Assembly (NCBI GenBank): GCA_028641055.1
Contig: CM054058.1
Span: 86,935,927 to 86,999,926 of the forward strand
Direction of reading: 5' to 3'
Source of the DNA: Alopecurus myosuroides
Lineage: Eukaryota > Streptophyta > Magnoliopsida > Poales > Poaceae
DNA length: 64,000 nt
In this document: in pieces, positions 34,201-45,113 of the stretch
Position numbering within the stretch: the stretch's first letter is position 1
Layout: every line of letters begins with the position of its first letter
Made by a program: the position numbers and the translations under genes
The notes under the pieces: generated by a model
What the model was told of the DNA's origin: nothing
The model's input: the letters and a program-made list of their open reading frames with translations, nothing else
The model's database searches: none

Positions 34201-36363
34201 TGCAGCTGGAGGAGTTGGAGTGTTCTCGGCGTTGGTGGCATCCTGGGCAGCCGGCTGCGCATCAGGCTGCGGCTGCTCGGAGACTTGTTCGGTCTCTTTC
34301 TCGGTGCCAGTGTTCTCAGCGCCACGGTCTGGTTCTTTTCTGAGGGGGGAGGACGCATGCGTCCTGTCCTCCGGTATCTGGTCCCCATCGTCATCGGAGA
34401 GCTCCACGAGTTCTCGGGGAATGCTCCTCTTCCTCTTGGGGACCGGTACTTCGGTGGCATCAACATCAAGGGCCTCACTGAAAAGAATGGTGTAAGGGGA
34501 GAACAGAGTCAGAGGGTACGCAAAGAAGGGAACTAGGAAGAGAAACAGTGAAGAGCCAAAATCTACTCGGAAGTACTTACCCGTCTATGGTGGGGCGCTT
34601 CCTGCATGGGTTGGGCTTGTTGGTTGGCTTGTTTCCCGGCCTCTTCTTCAGCTTCTTGGGAGGAGGTGCTGGCGCACCGCTACCTGTCCTCTTCCGGGTG
34701 TTGGGAGCGGCAACAGATACTGGAGCCACGTCCAGTGGTTCCTCCCCTTCATCCAGTTACAGCTCCTCTGTGAATGAAAGAAACAAGAGATCAGAACAAG
34801 CGAGGGAAACTGATCAAAACATGTTACACGCAAGCAGAGAGGTGAACCCGGTCATCTTCATCATCCTCAGACCAGTCCCGAATAGAGGCGTCAACACGGG
34901 ACTTACCGTCCTGGCCGGCACGGGGGATGCAGAGGGTGTCTTGGATTTTGTACGCGGTCACGTCATCCTCCTTCCTGTCTTCCTCCCAGTTGGCCTCGAA
35001 GATGGGCTGGTCCTCTGTCTTCTGGCGGTGGATGTGCTAGTAATGCAAACATAAAGCATAAGTAAGTTGGTTTCCAGCAGAGTAGGGACCCTACTCGGTG
35101 TAGCGTGCAGGCAAAAAGCACAAAAAGCTAAGGACCAGAGGAGGCAAATGAGTAGTGTTTCTACTCGGTTAGCGTGCAAACACTAAGCACAAGAAGCTAA
35201 AAACTCTAAGCAAAAGCATATACAGAGGGAGTCTATTCGGCACAGCATGCAAACATAAAGCATATAAAGCTAAGTGTTAACTAGGAGGCTCTACTCAGTG
35301 CAGCATGCAAACATAAAGTATATAAGCCTAAGAGACAACCTATTCGGCATAGAGTGCAAGCACAAAGTATACAAGGCCAAGAGGGATCCTATTCGGTGTC
35401 AAGTACAAACAGTAAGCATACAGAGAAGGAGACTCACCTGGGGAATGCGCTTGGGCCGGCTATACGACACAAAGCCATACGCCCAGTTGTCGGTTAGCGT
35501 AGTCCTCATGATGGACATGGCCCAAATGGCCACCTCGGCCTTGCTAAGATCAAAGGTGGTGGTCCTGGTGCAGTCCCGAGGGCCTCCCATGTAGCACATG
35601 TTGTGTGCCCGGCTTTGGAGTGGGAGAACTTGGCGCGATATCCAGCACGCGATCAGGTCATCCTGCAGAAGCCCCTCTGTTGCAAGCTGCTCCAGGCGCT
35701 TGTCTACCTGGACCACGTCATTCACGGTATTCTTGGGATTATACCCCCAGTTTTGTCCCGTGGGAAGGACATTCTCGAACTTGGGGAGCCAAATTCAGTC
35801 TTCAATAGCTTCTCCTTCAGCGGGAGGGACGTTCTTCACGTACAGGAAACCACGCTGCCACTTACGCACGGTCTCCAAACCGAGTACCCGCGGGTGGTGC
35901 CCGGTGCTGCGCTGCAGCATCATTGCGCTACCCGTCTGGGTCATCGCGCGTGGAACAAGAGTGTTGTTGGGGTTTGGAACGCTCTGCTTGCGAAGAAAGA
36001 AGTAGCGGGCCCACGTCTGGACTGTTGGGTAGACGCCCAGGAAGGCTTCACAGACGGCGGCGTGGGTGGATAGCATCACGATGGAGTTGGGAGGAAGATG
36101 ATGTGGTTGAAGGCCAAAGTGGCGGAGGAAGTCAGAAAAGAACTTGGAAATGGGAAGGCCTAGGCCGCGTTTGAAATGAGAAAGGAAGACGACGTACTCA
36201 TCGTCTTCCGGTGTCGGGGCGAGCTCGTCGCCGGGATGGCGACAAATCACGCCAGGAGGAACTCGGCGAGTGTTCACCAGCCACTGGCAGTCAGCGGCGG
36301 TGACATCCGGGCCGGCGCCATCTCGTCCTCGTGCTGGTCCACGGCGGCGTTCGCGAGGTCCAT
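31201..36363 (-). pseudogene. Antisense spliced gene of element C
   Basis: It reads 36363 to 31201 as many exons. Exon 1 (36363-35438) encodes the gypsy-type transposon domain (FGLQPHHLPPNSIV, MCYMGGPRDCTRTTT) and ends CAG|GTGAGT. Exon 2 (35036 to about 34835) is acidic. Exon 3 (about 34770-34581) carries TRKRTGSGAPAPPPKK. Exon 4 (34477-33223) is Pro/Gln/Glu-rich. Short exons at 33045-32889 and 32806-32724, plus 32680-32270, form a coiled coil (LQKEREAEKEEFEKMQVEL). The end (about 32160-31201) is acidic Glu/Ala-rich. Most introns keep GT-AG ends. Damage: a frameshift near 36310, stops at 35795, about 34755, 33793 and 31474, and a shift near 31920. Exon phases 0, 1 and 2 match element A. Function is unknown. 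Confidence 0.7.
35091..35430 (+). repeat. Tandem repeat inside intron 1 of the antisense gene (element C)
   Basis: CTACTCGG or CTATTCGG followed by a G(C)ATGCAA-CA-AAAGCATA(T)A-AGCTAAG block begins at about 35091, 35161, 35233, 35290, 35340 and 35389, spacing 49-72 bp. The array fills the intron 35037-35437, as its relative does in element A. Confidence 0.8.
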
Positions 36364-36584
36364 GACAGCGCGGTTGCTGGTGGAGTCGCGGGTGCTCGTC
36401 GAGGTCGAGGGTGACAACAAAGACGGAGGCGCGCGAGGTGTGGTTCTCTCTCTGTCTCTCTGTGCGTGGAGCGGTGGCGCGCTGCGGGTTTGCTGCGGCG
36501 CTGTGCTCGACGGCGGAGGCGAAGGCAGAGAGGGAGCATGATTAGGGAAAGCGAAAGGGAAAGAGAAGACGAGGGCGGCGCAGG

Positions 36585-36595
36585 GGTATTTATCC
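36585..36595 (-). promoter_or_regulatory. TATA box of the antisense gene (element C)
   Basis: The minus strand reads GGATAAATACCCCTGCGCC, about 220 nt before the ATG at 36363. It corresponds to the site at 3061-3070 in element A. Confidence 0.5.
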
Positions 36596-37128
36596 CTCTG
36601 CGGATTGCAGTTACCAATCGCATTGAACGTGGCTGAGATCGTGCGGCGTGGGATTAACTGCCCGTTTGAAACGTACACAGCGCAATCTGCGCGCGTAACA
36701 GGCACAGTTAATCCCACGACGTGGGTCATGGGCTCTCGAGTACTCGCTCGAAGTGACGTAACGGGTCGTGGGCCCTAGGTGCAGAGACAGGCGCGTGTCG
36801 CGTGATAACGCCAGAACCGAGGCGTCGTCGGCGTAGATGCAAGACACGTGCCCTATCTGGACACGAGAAGGTGATTCGATCAGGATTGAGCGGGAGTGGA
36901 TTGAAAATTTCGCTAAGTGTTGAGTACTCGGTAAAACGCTGCAGCGTGTGCTCTACTAGGCGTCAGGAGGAATTCTCCAGTAGCCACAATTGGAGAAGCC
37001 CGAGTAAGAGTTATGGGTGTCCGGGTTGAGGAGCAACTCGGCCACACTTCTTCATAAGGGAAAATTGGTTTAAGCTGGCAGGTACCGACGAACAAGTTCG
37101 CTGGACTCTACCAGCTTCGGGGACTAAT
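36596..37128. other. Non-coding region before the 3' LTR of element C
   Basis: No coding signal. The end (CCAGCTTCGGGGACTAA) is the plus-strand priming region next to the LTR and matches the same place in element A. Confidence 0.6.
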
Positions 37129-38000
37129 GTCGGGGGGCTACCCCCGAGTAGGGATGAGACAAGTGGTAAAACAGGGGTCAGAGTACTGTTTGCCGGTATG
37201 CGGCTACCCGGATATCTGTATCCGGTATGCGCTACTCGGTGATAAGTATTGAAGGTCAGGAGAAGATAAGGAGGAAGATTGGTATCATCCGAATAGAGAT
37301 ATGCTGGCCCGAGTAGATGAGCATCAATACTACTCGGGCACAAAGTCAATGGAGCCGTTCTCACGTGATCCCGCGTATCCCGCAGCCGTACATGCGTGCG
37401 GTTCAACTTACAAGACGCATGATTATCCGCGCTACGGTGCGGGTACAGAGAGGGTAGGAGCCTGTCTTGTCTTGTCACTGACAGGGGGGACAGGACATGT
37501 CAGAAGCCTACTCAGTGAGGCTGACAGGGTGGACAAGTCCTGTCAGCCGGACGGCGCGGCGACTTCTCGCCATGGCGTCAGCGGGAACACGGAGGCGTGC
37601 TCCGTGTCACAGTAGAGGTGTCCCGGCATGTACCTTTTATCGTTGTTTACTCAGCTGGGTACCAGTATATGAGGTGCCCAGCCCCCTCCTACGCGAGGGA
37701 CGTGACCCCAGAGAGCATTTATTGCACGAGCAAGAGCTAGAGGTAGAAAGAGCAGAGAGTGGCTACTCGGCTAAGAGCCTGATTTGTACTGTGGCTACTC
37801 GGACATCAAATATACAGAGAGATAGGCAGGAGTAGGGGTGTTACCTCCACACGATGGCCCCGAACCTGGGTAGATCGAGGTGTTTGCAGTGTTTTCCGTG
37901 CGCGTCTACTCGACGTGCGATTCCTCCCCGAATACCTACAGCGTCCATCGGCCCAACACTTAAACCATCCCATGGCATCTGTCTTCACCACTCTACGACA
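37129..38000 (+). repeat. 3' LTR of element C (872 bp)
   Basis: Same ends as the 5' LTR. The TATA box has changed to TATATGAG (37666-37673). Small indels and scattered substitutions separate it from the 5' copy. Confidence 0.97.
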
Positions 38001-38410
38001 TGTAGGTCCGGAGATTCCGGTGTATCTCCGGTAAGTCTCCGGACTGCGTCCACCGAGTGACACCTAGAGTGTAGTACGGTTTCTTCTCAGCAAAACATAC
38101 CAACACCACAGACTCTGGTGTATCTTTGGCAAGTCTCCGGAGTGAGTCATGCGGGTGACACCTGGCTCACAGCACGGATTTGTTCCACAAGAAGGCTTCA
38201 TATCGGAGTGTCCGGTCTGGGAAACCGGAGACTCCGGCCTAGAATGGAATTCCAGCAGAAGTACCACATTTGATCTTTGTCCTTTTTGATACTCATTACC
38301 ACCATACCAAATATGATTACTAGACCCTGAAAAACAACAACACACTTGAGGATACGTGTGTTGTTAACAAATATCCAAAACAAGATGATTTAAGTGTGTT
38401 TGCACTTTCA
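38001..38410 (-). repeat. 3' LTR of element D, piece 2
   Basis: It opens with the duplicated TGTAG (38001-38005), continues the D LTR (GTCCGGAGATTCCGG) and ends TTTGCACTTTCA. It carries several CCGGAGACTCCGG-type motifs. Confidence 0.95.
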
Positions 38411-38426
38411 ATCTCCCCCTTTTTGG
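38411..38426 (-). other. Polypurine tract of element D
   Basis: The minus strand reads CCAAAAAGGGGGAGAT directly before the LTR start TGAAAGTGC, the conserved Sirevirus arrangement. Confidence 0.85.
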
Positions 38427-38872
38427 TGTTTGATGACAACACACATATTTGCAATGAATTTCACATATGGGTTATGTTTGGGAAAAATAGACAGGCTTTC
38501 GAACAACTAAGTCGTGAGCTCCCCCAATGTTTTACAAACAATTCCCTCTAGCACAACTACTAATGAACAATATAAATATATGCATAAGTAAGATAGATAA
38601 AGCAACAATAAGCACAAATAATAAATTAGCTTCATCACGTAGTCTCACCACAATAGATTTTTAAGGTCCACTAGGAAATAACTCGAAATCAACTAGGATA
38701 AAAAGAGCACAAGCAATACAACCAAATAAAGTCCAAAGACTTGTGTTCCGGGGCGAATGAAATCAAGACAAAGTAACCCTTGCAAATCCCCGATAATTCT
38801 ATAGCTACTTCTCCTCCCTTTAGCATCGAGACACCAAAAAGGGCAAACAACAACTACACACACCCCAAAGGA

Positions 38873-40850
38873 TCAGTCATCCTCCTCGTAGTAATCATCA
38901 TCTCCATCATCATCAATCCTGTATGTGCCTCTTCCCTCCTCATCCTCATCTTCTTCTTCATACTCCTCTTCATCCTCGTCTTCCCTAGTATGCTCCTCAG
39001 CCAGCTCCTCTTCTTCAATCATAGGAGCTTTGCCACGGTTGGTAGAACATGAAGGAGCCAAAGAGACCTCCTCAAAGTCACCCCACGGGTAGTTGTGGGT
39101 GTTCCAGTTCTCATAGGACATGATCAAAGACTCAGTAGGAGGCTCACGAGTAGGAGGATCCCCAATACCAGCATGGTCCTGGAGCTTGGTGATCATCTTC
39201 CTCAGCTGACGCCTTTCCTTATAGGGCTCATGGTTCTCCTTATGGACATCGACCGTGATGCAAAGAATGTTACGCCGATACCAAGAAAACTTCTTCATCT
39301 CATCTTGAGATTCTTCCTTGCTAGACGACGAGAGGGAGGGTCAGCATTCTTCCTCCTAGACCTTGGAGCAGCCTCAGCATCACCCATAGGGGTGTCCTCG
39401 TCAGGAAGGTGAGCCGAGAGTAACAGAAGAGTGCCAATAGTATGCTTAGTCTCATAATCAAGACCCGGGCACTCATCAAGAATGAGCTTCATCACATAGG
39501 GAGCATAAATCGGGACCTTCTTGATCTCAATCATGGCTCAAAACATCTCCTCCTTAATGAAATGCTTGACATCGATCTCATATCCCTCACCATCTGGACC
39601 ACCCAAGTGACACTGGAAAGCCTGGTAGATAAAGTTGACTATACCACCACGGAAAGCATCCACATTCTCGGCCTTGGGAGCAATGTTGTTGCGGAAGAGG
39701 CGGATAATAATGTTGTAAACCCTCTTGAGATTATTCGCAGTGCCGGTGCTCGAGATCTTCTCATACATAGGATCCATCCTCTTATTGTTATAGGCCACAC
39801 CATGGATATGGATACGTTTTCCAGTATCATCACCCCATGGGTAACCAAGCAGCTCAGCCAACCTTCGGATAGAGGACTCACACTTCCTCGGCCCGGTCAT
39901 CGAAGTAAGGGACACATCATCATTCTCCCCAATACTGATAGTGGCAAAGAACTGTTGAACATCCCTGCAGTTGTAGTTCTGCTGAATGCCTACAAGATGC
40001 TCAAGCCCCAGCTTCCTTGTGATCCACACAGCCTCCTCAAAGTACTTAGAACTTCCCAAGGCATCTAAGTCAAGAACCTGAGGGGACATATAGGATGCTT
40101 CAACTTGGCATAGATCTCCCTCTAAATAAGCTCGAATTCTCTCCTCCAGTAGTGAGGACTCTCAGCAGTGCGAGCCATGGCGAAGAAAGGTTTGCCTCTC
40201 ATAATCATGTACTCCCTCTTGCTCATTGAGACCACAGTGGTGATCCTATCAAACTTGGCCTTCTTCGCCAATTCACGCCTCTGTCTCTCTTGGCTAGCTT
40301 CTTGTTGACGAAGCTCATCATCAAGGGTCCTCCTCTGAGAAACCCTCCCAGTATCCGGATTGGTGACTGGATAGTTGCGAGCATGAACACGGTACGTCCT
40401 AGTAGTGACGTTGGAATTGGAGGCGGATGACTTAGTCCTTTTCCCCGAAAACACAAAACAGCCAATCACAAAACAGAGAGCAGAAGATAAGCACACATGT
40501 CTGGCCACAAGATGGAGGAAGAAAGCACCAAAAACTTCTAGGCAAGTTTCAAACAATCCACACCGGAGTCTCCAGCCTGGTAGACCGGAATCTCTGGAAT
40601 GACACCAGATTCACCAGTCCGGGAGACTGTAGTCTCCGGACTGTCCTCAGGTCTGAAATGTGGATTCAACGAAACTTGCAGCAAGTGGTTTCTAGATGAT
40701 TTCTGTAGAGGGTAAAACAGCCTAGGATGGTTCTAAAGCACTAAGCAAGTACCAACTCTCCCAAAAACATACATCTAGAGCAAAACCTAGATGAACACAA
40801 AGAAAAAGAGGGGGGAGGCGATACCCTTGCCACCCTGGTCGGCCATGGAG
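38873..40850 (-). pseudogene. Extra ORF downstream of pol in element D (env-like position)
   Basis: Fragments 40556-40122, 40089-39538, 39534-39295 and 39298-38873 form one decayed coding region after RNase H. Sequence marks are SKREYMIMRGKPFFAMAR, RKLGLEHLVGIQQNYNCRD, a central ECPGLDYETKHTIGTLLLLS and an acidic C-terminal tail (EEEELAEEHTREDEDEEEYEE) ending at 38873. A short frame MADQGGKGIA near 40840 may be a first exon, with an intron reaching to about 40450. Sireviruses often carry an extra ORF here, called env-like, but no convincing membrane segment or signal peptide is visible. It looks more like the plant-transposon protein family. Function is unknown. Confidence 0.55.
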
Positions 40851-41115
40851 GATCCCAAGGAGGGGGAACATGAGGGGAGTCGAGGGAGGCCCTTGGCGGT
40901 GCATTTCGGCGGCGAGGAGCGGCCGGAGAGGTTCTTGGAGGCGGCAGCGGCCCAGAGGGAAGATTGGAGAGAGGGGTGGTTGGTAGGGAATGAGAAACCC
41001 TACCACCCTGCTCCCCCTTTTTATTCTTCGAAACCGCCAGACCGGAGTATCCAGACTACACACCAGAGTCTCTGGACAGACCGTAATCTCCGGTGTGAAA
41101 GACCGGAGTCTCCGG
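40555..41115. repeat. Palindromic CCGGAGACTCCGG-type motifs in the 3' internal region of element D
   Basis: Copies and near-copies occur at 40565-40640 (ACCGGAGTCTCCAG, GTAGTCTCCGGAC) and 41035-41125 (ACCGGAGTCTCCGGACC). They match the motifs in the D LTRs. Confidence 0.7.
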
Positions 41116-41599
41116 ACCCACACTCCAAAAATTCTCACAAAAAATAATGGACATGCATGTGGCTTTGGAACATGTATTTTGGGAATATTTTGGCTTGGGA
41201 TTAGAAAAACCAAGAGGGATGGTACTTCATACTCAAACATTGCAAGAACAAACGTTTAAACGCCAAAATTGAGTATGTTTTCCAAAGAGACAAGCAAAAA
41301 CTCAAAAAGTCAAATAAGAACAAAATAAGAACCAACTCTTCAAAAGAAGAGGTTGGTGGCCTAAGACACCATGTGAGAGATCATGGTATGTCACTACAAA
41401 GATATATCTTGGGTGCATTGCCAATTCTCGAAATGGAAGCTCACAATTCAACATTAGGAAAAGAGAGAAAACAATGAATTTTTGATTTGGGCATAAAGGG
41501 GGGAGGGAGAACCCAATGTTTTAGGATAGAAACCCCCCTATCTCCATGCCTACGCCTAAATCTAAAGACGTCTCAACTATAGGGGTGTGTTCAAGATCT

Positions 41600-44500
41600 T
41601 CAAATCAAACTCCTAGAATCAATGATATTTAGCTCATTCCTCAAGAACATGAATCTTGCATCATCAAGTGGCTTCATGAAGATGTCCGCGATATTATCCT
41701 TGGTGGGGACATATGCTAGCTCAATATCACCTATTGCCACATGATCCCAGAGGAAATGATGGCGAATCTCAATATGCTTCGTCCTTGTGTGTTGCACGGG
41801 GTTGTAGGAAATCTTGATTGAACTTTCATTGTCACACTTGAGAGGCACCTTATCCAAGTGAGCATCATATTCGTTGAGGGTTTTCCTCATCCATAGAAAT
41901 TGGGTGCAAGCACTAGCGGCCGCCACATACTCGGCTTCGGCGGTGGAGAGAGATATACAATTTTGCTTCTTGGAAGACCAACTCACCAAGGACCTGCCCA
42001 AGAAATTGGTAAGCCCAGAAAGTAGACTTCCTATCATCTTGATCACTGGTCCAATCCGAGTCCGTGTAGCCCTTGAGAGAAAATTGTGCCCCCTTTGGGT
42101 TCCACAAACAAACCTTGAGGTATGAAACAAATACCAAAATATCCTATGGACCGCCACCAAGTAGCTTTATTTAGGAGCCGATTTATACCTTGCACACACA
42201 CCTACACTCAAAACGATATCGGGCTTAGATGGACAATGGTAAAGCAAAGAACCAATCATAGAACGATACAAGTTTTGGTCCACGTCTTTACCATCCGGAT
42301 AGCGCTTGAGGTGGCATTTTACTTTCATAGGAGATGGCTTCTCTTTTGCACCTTGGAAATTAAACCTCTTGAGCATGTCTTGGGTATACTTGGCTTGAGA
42401 AATGAAGGTCCCACGAGCCAAGTGCTTGATCTCAAAGACAAGGAAGAATTTAAGCTCTCCCATCATGGACATCTCAAACCTGTCAGTCATATGCTTTGAG
42501 AACTCATTATTAAAAGCTTGGTTACTTGATCCAAAGATAATATCGTCCACATAGAGTTGGCCTATGAAAAGCTCTCCCTTTACCATATTTGTGAAAAGGG
42601 TGGGGTCGATCTTCCCAACTTCAAAACCATGGTCATCCAACAACTCTCTGAGGTGCTCATACCACACACGTGGTGCTTGTTTAAGTGCATAGAGCGCCTT
42701 ATCGAGCTTGTAGACATGGTTAGGGAAGTTGAGGTTCTCGAAACCCGGAGGTTTCTTGACATAAACCTCCTCTTTGAGTGGACCATTTAAGAAAGCACTT
42801 TTGACATCCATTTGTTTCAATTTGAAATTATGTGAAGATGCATCTGCAAGAAGGATACGGATGGACTCAAGGAAAGCCACGGGAGCATAAGTTTCATCAA
42901 AGTCAATGCCTTCCACTTGAGTGTATCCTTGAGACACAAATCTTGCCTTGTTCCTCATCACAATACCATGCTCATCTTGCTTATTCTTGAATATCCACTT
43001 AGCGCCAATAACATTGTGGTAGTCTTTGGGCTTCTCAACTAGGCTCCAAACCTTGTTGCGCTCTAAGATATTGAGCTCATCATGCATAGCTTCAACCCAA
43101 TCCGAGTCCTCAAGAGCTTCAAACACTTTCTTTGGTTCCACCATAAACATGTGAGCTTGATGCTCACTAAAGTTAGCCAATTGCTTTCTTGTGGATCTTC
43201 TAGCTTGAAAATCTTCCCATACTTTTTTGTAGGATGCATCAATAAGCTTCAAAGCTCTTCTAATCCTTCTAGCACGACGGGCTTCGATCTCCTCATTATT
43301 ACGAGGAGGAATCACTTGATCATCTAGATCATTTGTGTCCCCGTCTTGACCAAATTCTTGGCCTTGATCATCATCATCATCATCATCAATATCCACACTA
43401 GCTTCAACTTGAACTGAGGAGGATGAAGAACATTGATCTTGGCCTTGACCTTGACTAGCTTGAATGATAAGAGTGGTTGCATCTTGCATAGTAACTTGGT
43501 CAATAAGAGGAGGGTCTTGAACATGTTCTTGGGTAGGTGCATCACTTGGATCCTCGGATTTTTATTCTATTGTAGATGAGGGCTCCACTTGAGTAGAGAA
43601 TAGTTCTTCTCAAGCTGCCATAAGGTGTCCCTCAATGGGGCGAAAACATACCACACTCATCCTTCCTATGTCTTCTCGAGGAATTTCAACATCTAAATTA
43701 GAAACATGAAATTGCGCCACTTGGGAGCCATCAGTTTCCTAGAAAGCCACACTACAAGATTCTATTATAATCCGTGAGGCTTTGTCAAAGACTCTATAAA
43801 TGTGGAATTCGGCACCGTAACCAAGAAATATACCCTCAATAGTTTTAGATTGGAATTTAGACAACCGAACACCCTTGATCAAATAGAAGCACTTACAACC
43901 AAACACACAGAAGTAGAAGACGTTCGGTTTGTTGCCGGTGAGGATCTCATATGGAGTCTTTTTCAAGCCCTTGCGGATGTAGAGGCGGTTGGAGGAGTGG
44001 AATGCGGTGGATATGTCCTCGGCCTATAGATATTGGGGAGGTGAATACTCCGCCAACATGGTCCTTGACATATCCAAGAGAGTTTGATTCTTTCTTTCGG
44101 CTACACCATTTGGTTTAGGTGTGAAAGTGGCGTAATATTGATGCCGAATACCCTCATCACTAAGGAATTCATTCAAAGTGTAGTTCTTGAACTTGGACCC
44201 ATTATCACTCCTAATAGACATGATTTGGACATTGTGTTTACGTTGCACTTGATTGGAGAAGTCGATGATGGTTTGTTGGGTCTCACTCTTCATCTTAAAG
44301 AAATAAACCCAAGTTTATCTTGAATAGTCATCGACAATCACCAGGCAATACTTCTTTCCACCAAGACTTGCCTCAGGCATGGCACCAAAGAGATTAACAT
44401 GGAGAAGATCCAAGATTCTCTTTGATGAGATAATAGTATTGGCCTTGTGGGGGGCATCATGCATCTTTCCTTCAGCAGACGACCTACAAACGCGATCCTT

Positions 44501-45021
44501 TGAAAATGAAACATTTTATTTTAGTCCGAGGATAAGGCCACCTTCGTGAAGACTTTGCAAATTTCTCATGTTGACATGGGATAAGTGGAGATGCCACAAC
44601 CACCCCACGTCCGCCTTTCCGAAAGTACACATCGCTTGAGAGTTGGCGAACTTTGAAAAGTCTACCACAAACAACTCATTTTTGACATGTCCCACGTATG
44701 CAAAGTCAAGAGTCTTGGTCCTCAAAATGACCACATTATTTTCATAAAAGAAGACGAAGAAACGCATCTTCCCAAGAGATGAACTACAAGTAAATTGAAT
44801 CCAAGGGATTCGAAAAGCATAACGTCCACGATACAGACATCAGGAGAAATCACAACCTTGCCGAAACCCGATACCTTAGACTTGGACTTGTCTGCATAAG
44901 TTACGGACACATAATTTGTATTTGGGCGCAAGTCCGTCATAGGTTCTTTACTTCTGGTCATATGAATAGTGCATCCACTATCAATTATCCATTTGGACCC
45001 ACCAGAAGCATTGTCCTGCAA
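41600..45021 (-). pseudogene. pol of element D: protease, integrase, RT, RNase H (broken)
   Basis: Domains in Copia order on the minus strand. Protease has WIIDSGCTIHMT (45021-44722). The GAG-pre-integrase motif LWHLHLSHVNMRNL follows (44767-44516). Integrase core has SIRSDNGSKFKN and PKPNGVAERKNQTL (44293-44024), then FGCKCFYLIKG (43966-43739). RT spans 43489-42167 with VRNKARFVSQGYTQVEGIDF-like sequence and the catalytic YVDD at about 42542-42553. RNase H has LSTAEAEYVAAASACTQ and VPTKDNIADIFMKPL (42160-41600). Stops and frameshifts separate protease, integrase and RT, so no full polyprotein can be made. Confidence 0.9.
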
Positions 45022-45113
45022 GATATCATTGACTATAGTTAGGACCCGGGGAGGGTCCCTTCAAGTTAGCAACAAGGGTCTTTGGAACCCAAATAGTATA
45101 GTCAATGAAACCC

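Larger units (their letters stand above)
24952..38000 (+). mobile_element. Element C: Tat-lineage Ty3/Gypsy retrotransposon, both LTRs, integrase missing
   Basis: LTRs 24952-25827 and 37129-38000 flank a 13.0-kb element with a perfect 5-bp TSD (TGTAG). On the plus strand it has a PBS, gag, protease, RT and RNase H, then a break at about 30840 where integrase should be. A multi-exon gene on the minus strand then fills 36363-31201. In an aligned sample of 150 bp the LTRs differ at about 5% of sites, so the insertion is not recent. Loss of integrase and a changed protease site make it non-autonomous. Confidence 0.95.

Noticed and set aside
33601..34536. Plus-strand open frame of 311 codons rich in Leu, Trp and Gly
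   Set aside because: Shadow of the Pro/Gln/Glu-rich exon 4 of the antisense gene in element C.
38780..39052. Plus-strand frame with Ile/Leu-rich segment resembling a membrane protein
   Set aside because: It is the complement of the acidic Glu/Asp tail of the extra ORF of element D.
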